Shown here: piece by piece, positions 35,047 through 46,317 of the stretch
Layout of the letters: the number at the start of each line of letters is the position of its first letter
Position numbering within the stretch: position 1 is the stretch's first letter
Origin: Cladophialophora immunda
Lineage: Eukaryota > Ascomycota > Eurotiomycetes > Chaetothyriales > Herpotrichiellaceae
Assembly: GCF_000835495.1 (NCBI RefSeq)
Contig: NW_015622542.1
Span: forward strand, 1,324,485-1,388,484
Direction of reading: 5' to 3'
DNA: 64,000 bases
Translations under genes and position numbers: made by a program
The notes under the pieces: generated by a model
What the model was told of the DNA's origin: nothing
Seen by the model: only the letters and a program-made list of their open reading frames with translations
Database searches by the model: none

Positions 35047-36920
35047 CTACTCGGCCATGAAAATCTGCAGCATCTGCGGCAGATTGTGCCGCTTCTCCTC
35101 GATCATCTCGTCCGACACCTTCCAGAAGGCCGTCGGCCCCGCGGGCCCGTGCACGTCGTAGTCCTTGTCGAACCAGTTGCCCAAGATGCCACGGGCGCTG
35201 CGGAGGCCGCCGACCTGCACGCCCTCGGAGCGCCAGCGCTCTTCGCCGTGGAAGATGGAGAACGAGATCCAGCGGATCGCCCTGGTCGGGGTTTCGCGGA
35301 CGGAGCCTGCGGCGTTGGTTGGTCAGGTAAGTCAGATTCTCGGTGACGGTGGGGAGAAGGTGGGCGTGGTTGAGGGAGAGAAAGGAGAGGGCTGGGTTTG
35401 CTTTGAGTGAGATGGAATGGGGAACTTTGAGGATTACCTCTTATCCTGGAATTCGCGTTAGGATCCCACGCCATGAAGGTGCTCCGGCTGGTGCCCTCAA
35501 AATACACCACCGGCAGCAAATCTCGCCCATCTTCCCCCTTCTCCTCTTGCTCCTCGATCCTCGTGACGTGCAACTGTAGTCGGATCAATCGAAATGCCTC
35601 TCTCGTCGTGATCGGGTCCCGTTCTTGGCTCATCGGAATGTCGACATTTCTCTCAAAGTTGAAGCGGTAGAGGTCGTTGTAGTCCAGGAAACAGACGATG
35701 CGCATCCACGTCCCCGTCACACCGTAGGGGTCTAATGCATCCAGGCTGGGGTTGGGGGCGGGCTTGATTTTGCCAGTGAGCGGGGACGTCACATAACTGT
35801 CGGGGGCGATGCCGGAGAAGAGGTTTTCCCAGGGTTTGAGGAGGTTGGACCTGGTCGACGAGATCGACCTGCTCCCTTCGCCAGTAGACCGTGGAGGAGA
35901 ATTAGGGAGGCCCAGGAAGTCGGTGCCGCTCAACCCGCGCCGTTCCGTGTACATTCGGTGGTTGTAGCCAAGGACGACCATGATGGCCTGTACCTTCTCC
36001 CAGTCGATGCGTTGAGTACCGTCGTCGGTGAAGGGGCCCCACATGTTTGATTCGTTGTATCGGCGTAAATCGTAGACTCGCGATCGAGCCCAGGGGTGCA
36101 CATCTCGGATGGGACGCGGACTACTTCGGAGCAGATGGCGTTCTTCTTCGCTTTGGTTGTCTTCGTCGATGTCCGGATCATCATAGTCGTCGTCGTCGTA
36201 GCTATCGTCAAATGGGCCACGAAGTCCAGCGACCGCGATGTGCGGGCACGACAGTCCGTCTGAGGCTGGCCAAGGGGAGTCTAGGTTCATGCCTGCCAGA
36301 ACATGGAGTTGAGCAGAGATTTGGCGCAGCTCTTCTGTGGGTGCAGCGGGCCATTGATGGGGTCGGGCACGGGCGAAGAGGCTAGATCTGCATAGGATAG
36401 TGTTGATGTTGGCACCCTTGGTGTAGAGATTTGACAGGAAGTCCGTGATCTTGGTCGATGAGGCGGTGGCTTGGTGCGCCAGCTTTAGGGTCTGTGTAAG
36501 CACTTCTTCTAGTGACTGAGTCTGAAGTACATGGTTAGTGGGACGGGACGGCTTGGAGCAACCTAAGGTGCAGGTCATGCCTTTATCTCGTCATTATCTG
36601 ATTCCAGGATCTTTTGCAGGTTCACTAGACGAGTCAGTCTCTCGCGCCAGGAGTTGGTATCGCTGTCTAGAGGAGGATCCTGATAGCACGTCCTCGTCAG
36701 CAGGCTGCCCCGTTGATATCAAATCATGGTGGAAGCAGCAGGCCTTGACTCTTACAAAGCGGGACAGATAGTGGAGTCGCCAGAGGAATTCATCGCTTCT
36801 GATGCAGTTGTTCAGGTGGTGACATGTTCTGGCCAGAGATGCAAGGTCTGTTGGTTCCACGTTCTGGAAGATATTGTGTAGGACTTCAGGGGCCAGATCA
36901 AGGAGCTGGCTGTAAGCCAT
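35047..36920 (-). CDS. F-box protein, 4 exons, one GC-AG intron
   Basis: This is a likely substrate receptor of an SCF ubiquitin ligase. Exons (minus order) 36920-36756, 36679-36581, 36521-35438 and 35306-35047 give 535 residues. The F-box is residues 5-50: LLDLAPEVLHNIFQNVEPTDLASLARTCHHLNN. The next exon carries WRERLTRLVNLQKILES, and the third a very acidic patch (DDSYDDDDYDDPDIDE), then RIDWEKVQAIMVVLGYN. The end, GPAGPTAFWKVSDEM...MLQIFMAE, is typical of a conserved Aspergillus-type F-box family. Intron 1 (GTAAGA...TATCAG) and intron 3 (GTAATC...CCGCAG) are standard. The middle intron begins GC (AAAG|GCATGA) and ends CTTCAG with a CTAAC branch. All junction phases agree. Target proteins are unknown. 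Confidence 0.85.
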
Positions 36921-37296
36921 AGCGAGGGATGCAGCGACACTGAGGACGAGATGGGGATAAGCTTGCGGGGAGGGGTCAACGTGGAGGTCGGCTTGCGATT
37001 CGGCTCTGCTCTATCTCTGTGCTTAGTTCTGCGAGGGCATTGACAAGGAGGTCACACTTGAATCATGATTCCGATAGACCAGATGCGATGAATCAGAGAA
37101 GGAATCGTTCAAGGTGAAGGTGAATTGATGGTGAGAAGAAGTCGGTAGAGTCGCTTGGTTGGAGGGACGAACTTGAGGCCGGTTTGTTGCCGGGCCTGTC
37201 GGAGATAAGGAATCGCCATTCTTCAAGGCTCTATTGTCCGCATGTTCTACTTGGACTTAGCATAACACATCTCCCTCACACCAACGTCCACCAGAC
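36921..37296. other. short intergenic region
   Basis: This is the F-box gene promoter and leader plus the 3' flank of the next minus-strand gene. No feature is seen. Confidence 0.5.
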
Positions 37297-39063
37297 TTAT
37301 ATCTCAAGCACATACTGCTGATACGATGGCACCGTCGTCCCCCGCATACTAGGCTCCAGCTCCAGCCACAGTGAATGGTATCTCGACCGGTCCGCCTGCC
37401 CCGTCCACAGAAACTCGCCCAGCGTCCATTGGTACCGATCATAGTCCAGCAACCCATGTCTGCGGCATGCCTTCCCCAGCATAAACACGAATGAGGCGTG
37501 AACTGCTGCCGGCGTACTGGTCGCCGCTCCCGTCGACAGAATCCAGATCAACATTGCTGGAGCGAAGTCTAACTCTCGCAGGTCCTCGTCCATGGTCAAG
37601 AGGGTATCGTATAGTTGCGTTGTCAAGACGTTGAAATGGCGGTACTTGAGCGGATTGCCTCGCAAGTGGTGATGGGTGAAGAGCAACGCTGCCAGAGCCA
37701 CTGCCCGCCAGATGGTGGCATCCCAACGGTTGTTTCCCGGGGCAGTGTCTCCTTGGACAATGAGTCTCAATTTCCTTTCGATCCGATGGAACATATCACC
37801 ACGGCGCATTCTTCCCTCTTCCCCGGTGGTGCGCAGGGGGCTGAGTTGCTCCGCATCACAAAGGTCCCGGATGTCATTCAGCAGATCGAGGACCTTGTGA
37901 CGAGGAACACCAGCCGCCCTGAGCTCGGCTCGGCTCAAGCCAGGCAATGGCCTAGACAAGGTGCGCTGCTGAAAGCCTGCCCACGATTCATCCCACACTT
38001 CGATTGGCGGGAAGCGCAATTTCTCGTCAAAGACCTCCGAGTATATGAGATCGTTCCAACTAATCAAGCGCTGCAGATGTTGCTGCACGCCCGAACCGAG
38101 GGACGACATGCCGCCGCGCAACTCGACAATGGCATGCATGCCCGCCATGTGTTTGCTTGCCTCCGGATATGAATCCATCACGAGGGCAATGTTGGTTAGG
38201 GCCGCTACCGCCGCGATCGTTTCGTCACTGGCCGCCTGTTGTGAATCTGATAGACGGTCGTTGATTAACGAGATGGCCGCTAATTTATGCTGCAGTGTTT
38301 TCATTTCTTCCTGCGAATCCGGGATCGGTCGCCGATGACGGAAGTGCACTCCCCAGCTATACATTGTCGCATGAAACACCAGCTGATCGCTAATAGCGAA
38401 TTCAGACCAGGTGCTCTGTCCGTTGATTGGACACCATGGGTATCTTTCATACTGGCGGAACAGGTACAGCCTTGCTTCATCCCCTTCGTCCAAGCGAACT
38501 GGTAATACGCCGAAAACATCGATATTTCGCGACCCAAGCCAAGTCACGGGCATGCCAGGTACAAATCCCGACTCCGCAGCTGCCACCCGGTGTGTGTTGT
38601 CAAGGGACTCTGTCTTGTCCTTTGGGAGCCCCGATTCGGCCTCGTGACTGGCCTCCTCCCGCGCCGGGGTGGTCATCTTCTTCTTACCTTTCCGATCTCG
38701 GTAGGGATATCTGAGTTCCAATTCACCAGATCGCATTCTGAACCTCATCTTCTGCCCGCCTGTTACAGCAGCCTTTTGTCTCTCCTTCCGCAGTCTGGGG
38801 CCTGCAAATGATATCACTGAGAAATTGTTTTGGTCCGATTCTTGTTGCTCTGCATGGCTTCGCTCCAGGTAGTTGCGCATAACATGTGCACGCAGTGTTC
38901 TGAGCTGCTTACGATCCTTCTGCGCCTTCTGCCCCGTAGACGTGACGAACAAGAAACCACCTTGTGAAGGGGCATTGTCGCTCTCTTGGGGGTGTTCACT
39001 TGCAGTCTCACCGACTGGAGTGGACACTTCGGGATCAGACCTCGAACTGGGCGAGAGTGCCAT
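37297..39063 (-). CDS. DUF3468-type fungal regulator without visible zinc cluster
   Basis: This is a single-exon protein of 588 residues from the ATG at 39063. The N-terminal block FLFVTSTGQ...LRTLRAHVMRNYLERSH is the signature, as I know it, of a fungal group often annotated 'tachykinin family' or DUF3468. A basic stretch (RKGKKKM) follows, and then a long helical middle-homology-like region with ALTNIALVMDSYPEASKHMAGMHAIVELRGGM, like the ligand/regulatory part of fungal transcription factors. No CX2CX6C zinc cluster is present, so direct DNA binding is unproven. It lies upstream of and divergent from the membrane protein at 40.26 kb, with a relic between them. Role is inference; family placement is fairly firm. 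Confidence 0.75.
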   Translation of the reverse strand: MALSPSSRSDPEVSTPVGETASEHPQESDNAPSQGGFLFVTSTGQKAQKDRKQLRTLRAHVMRNYLERSHAEQQESDQNNFSVISFAGPRLRKERQKAAVTGGQKMRFRMRSGELELRYPYRDRKGKKKMTTPAREEASHEAESGLPKDKTESLDNTHRVAAAESGFVPGMPVTWLGSRNIDVFGVLPVRLDEGDEARLYLFRQYERYPWCPINGQSTWSEFAISDQLVFHATMYSWGVHFRHRRPIPDSQEEMKTLQHKLAAISLINDRLSDSQQAASDETIAAVAALTNIALVMDSYPEASKHMAGMHAIVELRGGMSSLGSGVQQHLQRLISWNDLIYSEVFDEKLRFPPIEVWDESWAGFQQRTLSRPLPGLSRAELRAAGVPRHKVLDLLNDIRDLCDAEQLSPLRTTGEEGRMRRGDMFHRIERKLRLIVQGDTAPGNNRWDATIWRAVALAALLFTHHHLRGNPLKYRHFNVLTTQLYDTLLTMDEDLRELDFAPAMLIWILSTGAATSTPAAVHASFVFMLGKACRRHGLLDYDRYQWTLGEFLWTGQADRSRYHSLWLELEPSMRGTTVPSYQQYVLEI

Positions 39064-40258
39064 GCTGGATACCTTTGCAGATTTAATCAATCATGGTGTC
39101 TCTGATCACTCTGATAGTGCTAAAATGGTCGACTTCGGCGTGCTCAACGAGGATTACTTCTTCGGACTGCAGCAGCCGTGAGTACACATATACACATATA
39201 CCTCACACCTTGGATTGAAGCCCCAATTCTGAATCAGCAGGGACATGGCAAAGATACTAACTCATCGGTCCATTCTTTTGTCGCATCGTGTTGCTGGAAA
39301 CAAGAAGATTCTGCTTATGTAAAGCGGCGTCAAAGAACGATTACTCATCAAAGGATCTTGTGCCTCGTCGGGTCCCCCGAATGGAGCTGCTCGATCTCCT
39401 TCAGCCACTCCGGATAGGGTAGTAGTTCGATGCCGAGCATGACGGAAGCTTCTCTCAGTGTATCCCATGGGTCATGGCAGGCCAGTTCCATTGCGGAAGA
39501 GAAGTGAAGGATCACCGTTCATCTGGAGCCTCTATCAGTTGAAGATACGGATACTCGAGCATACCTGGTTAATGACTATGCCCGTCGATATACCCATCGG
39601 CGGCAGATTGTATCCCGAAATATGGCTAATGAGGTGACCGGATGAGAAACATGAAGGCAGCCGGTCCCATCTTTGGGAAGAAAACATGTCCTGGGTGGTT
39701 CACGCCCCTTTTTCAAGATGTCAAACACCATGTCCGATAAGAGACAAACCGGGGTCATGCGTTGCGCGTCCCATCGTGGCCATGCACAGACCAGTTCATC
39801 AGACAGCAAATAGGCTGAGTGGCACGAATTTATGCCGCGTTATGCATGCCGGAATGGGGACCTATACAATCTCGCGGTTGCACTTTTTCTGATACAACGA
39901 ATGTCCAAGTCCGAATCCTTCTCGACAAGGGGGAACGAGTGGTGGTGCTCTCGCCATCCTGCCCGCATCACCATGTCTGGTGCTTATGTCATGCGCAAGG
40001 CTGTCCACTCATTCACGGCCATGTCGCAACGTGGGCAGCAAAGGAACCCAAACACTCCCCTTTCTCATGGAAGCCTGCGAGGGCCAATTTCCGGGCGACG
40101 CAAGGCGACCGACGAGACTTGTCGTCATCAGCATTGGAGTTCGGTGTTGTCGTTGTCGCCTCTATCAGTCCATGTCTGGCAAATAAGAATGTCATTGCTT
40201 TCTGACTCTGGATTTCTGCTTTGCTTTGGGCACATCAAACTGCTAAATCGTTGCAGCA
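39064..40258. promoter_or_regulatory. divergent intergenic region
   Basis: This is 1.2 kb between two divergent genes and presumably includes both promoters. It contains the short minus-strand relic at 39348-39491 and otherwise no recognised coding sequence. Confidence 0.4.
39348..39491 (-). pseudogene. relic resembling C-terminus of an adenylate-forming reductase
   Basis: This is a minus-strand frame of 47 residues ending in a stop: MELACHDPWDTLREASVML, then GIELLPYPEWLKEIEQL and a polar tail. The wording (W...L...LG...LPY.EWL..IE) resembles the last segment of the NAD-binding reductase domain of NRPS-like or aminoadipate-reductase-type enzymes. Nothing else of such a gene is visible upstream (toward 40 kb). 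It is too short to be sure. Confidence 0.3.
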
Positions 40259-41445
40259 ATGCCGCCGGCGCCGGTCAATGACGCTCATGCCTGGCCCAGT
40301 CCTTCCCTGGGCGAAGGTGGAGTTGAGCTTGCCACTAACGATGGTGCCGCGCTCATTTCAAAGATTGGCCTCCCTTACAGACTTTCCGACCATCGCAAGA
40401 ACTGGGCCATTTGGTTCGCCTGCTTCTGCTTCGACGGCTGCGTGCTCCCCATCATCTTGTTCTATGCTCTTTGGTATGGTTCTAGTTTGACGCATTGGAC
40501 CAGTATGTGGCACTCCGACTTCTGCGAATCGGGATTGAGTCGTGGCTCAGAAATGGCGTTTTTAGCTGACTGCCCCTGCCAGTCTTTACACTCATTACTT
40601 CTCTGTCCTTTTGGACCTCATACCACAAATGGTACGTATGGCGAATGGGGGCTCTGTTTATCCATCCCCGGATTCTAACCTTGAGAAAGGTTCTCTCGCG
40701 GGTATCGGCTGTTGATCAAGCGCGATCCAAAGTACCGACCCATCAATGGCGGCCGCTGGTGGTTTGACTGCTCCTACTATGTCTTGTCTGTTGCGCTCTT
40801 GATCGTCATCGTTGAGCTCGTCGCGGCGACGGCGACAGAAGATGTCAAGGTCAAAGTCATCTCAATGGCTCCTCCGTCGGTCCTGTACACCGTTGGAGGC
40901 TACATGCTGCTGCAGAACACCGCCCACTGCCTACGCATTCGCGCACCTATCACGCTTTCGTCGATCAAACGAGGCTCCCTGACGCCTCCCCCGTTGTTTA
41001 CCGTCATGGAGGACGTCTTCGCCGTGGACGGCTGCCACCTAGGCTTACCCGCCAGGCATGCAATGCTCACCACCTACAACGCCAGCGCGGTTTTCCGAAG
41101 AACTCTGATGTGGTGGTCATGGGGCTGGTGTCTTGCCTGTCTGGCGGTTGCAGTCGGCTTGTCTGTCGTAGTAGGACTTACTGAGGGAACAACCGGCTTC
41201 GGTATCAGTAAGTTTTTGCCTCGCAAGTTTTGTGCTCTCTTCCAAAGAGGAGTGCGACGGGAAAAGGGATCCGAATCTGACGTCTCACTTCAGCCTATGG
41301 TGTGTCTTTCCCATTCATCGTGTTCATGTCCGCGGTCACCGCTTTCTGGATGGAAGCAGAAGACGCTCGAGGTGCTTTCTCGGCACCTGTAGGCCAAGGG
41401 AAGGCCTTGCGGAATGTTTCTGTCCGGAATGACCGTCTCGGATGA
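40259..41445 (+). CDS. multi-pass fungal membrane protein, 4 exons, unknown function
   Basis: Exons 40259-40502, 40583-40631, 40690-41207 and 41294-41445 give 320 residues. All junction phases agree, and the joined protein reads smoothly across each: SSLTHWT/IFTLITSL, SYHKW/FSRGYRLL and TGFGI/TYGVSFPF. About six or seven helices are visible: NWAIWFACFCFDGCVLPIIL, IFTLITSLSFWTSY, YYVLSVALLIVIVELVAA, SVLYTVGGYMLLQNTAH, WWSWGWCLACLAVAVGLSVV and FPFIVFMSAVTAFWME. The loop FTVMEDVFAVDGCHLG... with Tyr/Ala-rich context is distinctive. It belongs, I think, to a lineage-restricted group of fungal integral membrane proteins; I know no assigned activity. There is no signal peptide. Context is neutral. 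Confidence 0.75.
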
Positions 41446-42172
41446 GTCGCAGAGGATAGCACGATTTCAATGCAGAACACATGTGCCAGGACACAAACAA
41501 TATACGACCTCCCTTGTCCCCGTTGAAGCTCTGACTTGGGCAGTGACGACTTCCCTCTGGCCTCAAGATTGTTTCTCATCGCCTCCGGGAGCCAGAATGG
41601 ATGTGAACGATGCAGCTCTCGGTTCGGCTGAACTAGACGGCAAGAGGAAGTCTATGCTCTTTCCCTATCGACAATGAGCCGTCAACCAAAAGCAAAGAAG
41701 GGGCACCCTCGGCCATCGTCAAGGCCTTGAAAACGGGGACCACGCAATTCAGATCAAGCATCCTAAAAGCGGCATGCGCTTCGAACCGTATCTCTGAACC
41801 ACCCATCGCTACCACCACTTTGGCACGAATTCTGACGAGAAGACTCTGTGAGCAATATTATATACGGAGTAGATACCTGAATCCGCACCCAGACGCATGA
41901 GATTAATGTCATCGTCTGGTGCATGCAAATGTGCCTCGCAACTATTCTTCGTTCGCTTCCTCTCGCTGTGTACCTTTTTGCCAGGCTCTCCTATTTTCGG
42001 TTAGTTCAAACAAAGGACCTTTGCTTTGATTGGTTCTCTTATGGACCTTTTCTCTGATTGGTCGCCTTATTGGCGAGACTTGATCCCTTGAAATCGCGAC
42101 GTGCAGCACAATCAACGTCTTTCCTCCAATTTCAGTTTCTTGGAAAGTCATTTCGACCCGTGGGCAAACAAA
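41446..42172. other. intergenic, leader of Clr5/ankyrin locus
   Basis: This is 0.7 kb with no gene recognised. The right part carries three ATTGG (CCAAT) pentamers, listed separately. Confidence 0.45.
42029..42073 (-). promoter_or_regulatory. three CCAAT boxes before the Clr5/ankyrin locus
   Basis: ATTGG pentamers at 42029, 42057 and 42069 lie 100-145 bases before the ATG at 42173. The first two sit in a loose direct repeat (GATTGGT...CTTAT). CCAAT-binding complex use is inference. Confidence 0.35.
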
Positions 42173-45100
42173 ATGACAACGATAGCCGCCGATCCGCAAA
42201 TGGCCGGCATGAAGTCCAGGAAGAGACGTACAACTGAGGCTGACTGGGAAGAACACAAACCTAGTCTCTACATCGATGAGAAGAAATCAAGGAAAGAAGT
42301 CAGAGAAATCATGCGAGAGCAGGAGCACTTGGATATTACGTAGGGCTACCCTGAAGATCCATTCGATTTCTTTAGTGTTGCCAACTTCTTTCCGTATACT
42401 AACTATAATCCTGCAATCCAGGGAGAAGCAACTGAAGTATTGGTTCGAGACAAAATGGAAAATCGCCAAAAATAAGAGGCAGAAGTCAAGAGGAATGCTG
42501 CAGCAAACGAGTGAGGCTTCGACCACGGTTCGACATCTTCAAACGGAATTGTCAACAATGAGAACCGAAACCAATAAAGCAGTTTCACTTCCACAGCCTC
42601 AAGTTGGTATGGACATTGCAACAAACGGATTTGGAGTTGAAAATGCTCTTGATGCTTTTGGGGGCCGCTCGAGTCTCTCAGACATTTTCAACCCTCCTCT
42701 ACCCGACCTCGAACCGCCGTTGATCACACCGGGACTAGAGCAACAGACAGAAGAGTCATACTCTGACATATTCGACTATAACATGACTGCATCGACTCCC
42801 TCTGTCGCTCTGCAAGAACTTTCATCGCACGGCAGAGTGCAATCACAGGAGCTCCTTCTTCCCAGGGAACTCCAGTAATCGGAGCCAAGCGGCCCTCCCA
42901 GCATGACAATGGACCGTTTTTCGGACATATTTGAGGCAACTGGTCTTAACACGACACAAATACCTCGGTTTAGCACAAATCCATCACGTTTTGAGGCCCC
43001 AATTTCGAAAGGTTATCTAGAGAAAGACTGTGAGGCAATGATACCGACCTTACAACGTCTCGAAAAGCGCGTTTTGGCAGGCCTCGATGGCAGAGATAGG
43101 AACTTGTTTATCAAATCCACTGGCTGCTCACGTTACAAGCTCCAAGGCGCTTTGATGAGCGATTGGCTCCAAGACGACTTGCGACACGTCATACATCAGA
43201 CCTATCGGAGGGCCGCAAACAAAAGGAGCAAGCAAATATTCGAATTGACTGGCATGGCTGATATCACCCAAATGGACGACTGGCTACAGCTGTCACGGAC
43301 AGCCTCTCTCAGGTGCCCTACCTTACCCTCACAAATCGAGAGGGTGAGGCACGGCAGGTGAATCAGGTGTGTGCACGAGGCTATGGTGCGAGGCTATCAG
43401 GTTAAGGCACAAGGCTCTCTTGATGCATTCGGCCTAGCGCTCATTCCACGTGACAGGAAAGGCGGGGAAGCTATAAGGATCACTCCCCTACCGAATCGTC
43501 TGGGGACTGTTTCTTTTGGTCTCCCAAGCGTTGAGTCGTTATCTATAGGAACTACAGATAGGCAATTGCATGCAGTTAACCAATCGATCAGTACCCGCTG
43601 TGTGACGTAGGTCCTGATAACAGCGTACGTCGAAAGAGATCCCAGCGATACCCGCTGGGAAGGTCAGTAGCGAGCTTGTGATCAACTCATGTCCAGCTTG
43701 CTCTGACGGAGGAATGTTTCGCGCAGAGCTTCGTGGTATTCTAAGTGAAAACGAAGAAGATAGAGTGATCGCAGACGAGGTCATTCTCTCATATATGCCG
43801 AGACCACAATGGCACAAGACTGGAATTTCAATCACTTTCAGACGAGCCTTCAACGCAGAGTCCCGCGTCTCTATTCCCCCAAGCATAAAGACTTTCAACA
43901 TTATTCCGTTTGATGCTGAAATCATCCGTTTGATCGAGATGGACGACGTCAACGGTGTCAGGAGGCTCTTTGAGACCGGAAAAGCATCGCCCACAGATGT
44001 CACGCCCTTAGGTCACTCATTGCTCTCTGTGAGGTCTCCCAAGAAGAAATCCTTCCCAATCCCAATCCATAAGAACACCCTCGAGCTAAGACTTCATCTA
44101 GTACGCGATGTTTGGAGGCGCATCAGAGCTTTTTAATCTCTTGCTGACGGGAGGAGCCGACCTACAGCACTGTGACAAGTAAGATGGTCATCATCGTTTA
44201 GCTCTGCTCAAACCACTTACTTCTTCTGCAGCAGCAGAAACACATCCGATTTCCTCTCGACTATATGGGAACTTTTCTTGGATACCACCATTGCAGACAG
44301 GACCTTCCAGCTCCGCCGCCTCTCCAATGTAACAGCATGCATGCAATTAACGGATATTGCTCTGTCCAACGGATGCGAAATTGGTTCCAACGTACCATAT
44401 AATGGTTCCATACCTAGCCCTTTGTTCGCAAGGGTTGAACATGATGAGGTGGGGATCGATTGGGATCACACGGAAGTTTTCAAATTCCTCATCCGCACAG
44501 GATTTGACAAGGAAGAACGGAATGACGTGGGACAAACGCCTTTACTATTCGTAGCTGCGGGCCTATCGGAGACCGTTACTCCGCGACTCGAGATTTTACT
44601 ATCGTTGGGGGCAGATGCTACTGCGATTGACCGTTTTGGAAGGGGAGCACTCTATTCGGTCCTCATGGTGGACAGCTTACTATGCCGATGCGGTGAGGTG
44701 CACCACGGTCGGATCGCCAACAACAACCCCTCAGATACTGACCTTGACCTGTCTGGCGAATCCGATTTCTACTCGTTCCAAGGAACGGACGGTGACCTAG
44801 GGGAGAGGGAACAAAACAGATTCGCTGTCAATCGGGGGGATCCGAGTGAATCAGAAACTGGAGAGTCTGACGAAGGCAGCATGATGAGTCCGTCACAACA
44901 ACACTGGCATGACTGCGACGGTGAAGAGAAGGATACGCACTCCCTTGAAGAATGGTATGATTCAGCGGAAGAAGGCTGTGACACCGACAGGCTTGACGCA
45001 CTCGGTTATTCTCCGTGTCTGGTGCCCTTTGGAACTCCAAGACGCAAGGTCTATCCGAAATTGCTCCTGCTGTTGAAGTCGGGCTGTGACCCGAACCTGC

Positions 45101-45246
45101 AAGACGCAGACGGCCGCACTCCCAGCGACTACGTCTGGAGGACGCACATGTGGGCCGACTGGGAACGGGCGCTCATGGACTCTGGGTGGATCTACGACGC
45201 CAACTCCAAGCGGTGTGTCCGGCACATTGAACCGGAAGATGGATAG
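42173..45246 (+). pseudogene. Clr5-domain / ankyrin-repeat protein gene, interrupted
   Basis: The 5' part encodes a Clr5-type domain: KRRTTEADWEEHKPSLYID then REIMREQEHLDIT joined to EKQLKYWFETKWKIAKNK by an intron 42340-42421 (GTAGGG, TACTAAC, TCCAG). The same frame continues to 43610 but meets TAA at 42876, TGA at 43359 and TAG at 43608. A frameshift near 43665 then leads to an open 3' part with introns 44029-44101 and 44179-44237. This encodes FNIIPFDAEIIRLIEMDDVNGVRRLFETGKA, FNLLLTGGADLQHCDK, VFKFLIRTGFDKEERNDVGQTPLLFVAA and LLKSGCDPNLQDADGRTPSDYVW, which are ankyrin-like repeats. Sequence outside the breaks still looks well kept, so decay is recent, or the gene was split into a 208-residue Clr5 protein and remnants, or the assembly has errors. 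Clr5 proteins in Neurospora are linked to cellulose response; no such role is claimed here. Confidence 0.75.
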
Positions 45247-46317
45247 GGTCGACGGAAGAGAAGAGCCAGAGTGACTGTACACATGTTTTGGCGGCGCAAG
45301 TGGTATGGACGGCGTTGCTTTCTCTATCGTCTGCTTGACTGGGATAATATTACTCCGTTCCGGCGTACCTTGTACGATATGGTCTCTTTATACTATACTT
45401 AATTCAGGATAGACTCTATTAGGACTTCTACGACAAGTACGTGTAATATTCCTAAGGACTGGGGTCTAGTTCACGTACCGAGTACTTCAATCGCTTCTTA
45501 AATGCTCGTTAATTATAGCCCCTGCTAACTTAAAGCAGTAGTGGTCTAAACCAGATTAGGATAAGCACGGGAATCGATTCCTACCTACATAGGTATCAAC
45601 GCTGGGTCTGGATAAGGAATACCTAGCTAGGTATATTATTGTCTGCTGCTCACCCTTTTCCTCTTTTTCCGTTTGAGGAAATGTCGCACAGCACCCACTC
45701 GATCGCCGTCGTCGAGTCTCTGTGCTCACTCACACAGGAGCCTTGTCAACCTGGGTGGGCACAGCCACGCAGGAAAGATGGTGGACACCGGGAGACTACA
45801 GCGTTCAAAACCACGTTATCACTTGTAATGTACTACAGGATACCTACACAGTAACGCCCCATTCCTTTCTTTATAAAAGCCCGTTGCTGAGCAGTTTTGA
45901 ACAACGTGGAAAAGACTACCTATGTAGGTACACCTCGCACGGAGTAATTACATCTTGTAGGGAACCAAACCCGTCCTGGTGATATCTATCGATCGATAGC
46001 CTCGTACCGTTGCACAAGGTACCTCGCCGTCGTCCCAGCTCGTGACTCCAGATTTGTCCGGTCCCTTTTGCTCCCGCATGACTTTATCCTCGCCCGCCCG
46101 CCCACATGGTACCGTCTCGCCGTATCTATCTTCACCCCCAAGAACGCCCGGCGTGGAAGAACTTGGGTACATCGACACCGAATCAGTTGACCACAACAAA
46201 AGAAAAATCTCGTCCTTGAACTCCACGCTGAAAAATCAAAACCCGCAAATCCACAATGGCTCGTAAAATCTAATCCGGTCTTCGCTGAAGTCAGTCACTA
46301 ATGCCTCGACCTCGGTC
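45247..46317. other. convergent intergenic region, AT-rich part
   Basis: This is 1.1 kb between the ankyrin locus and the large minus-strand gene. Positions 45340-45640 are more AT-rich than the surroundings and include CCTACCTACATAGGT and ACCTAGCTAGGT palindromic words. No gene is seen. Confidence 0.4.
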
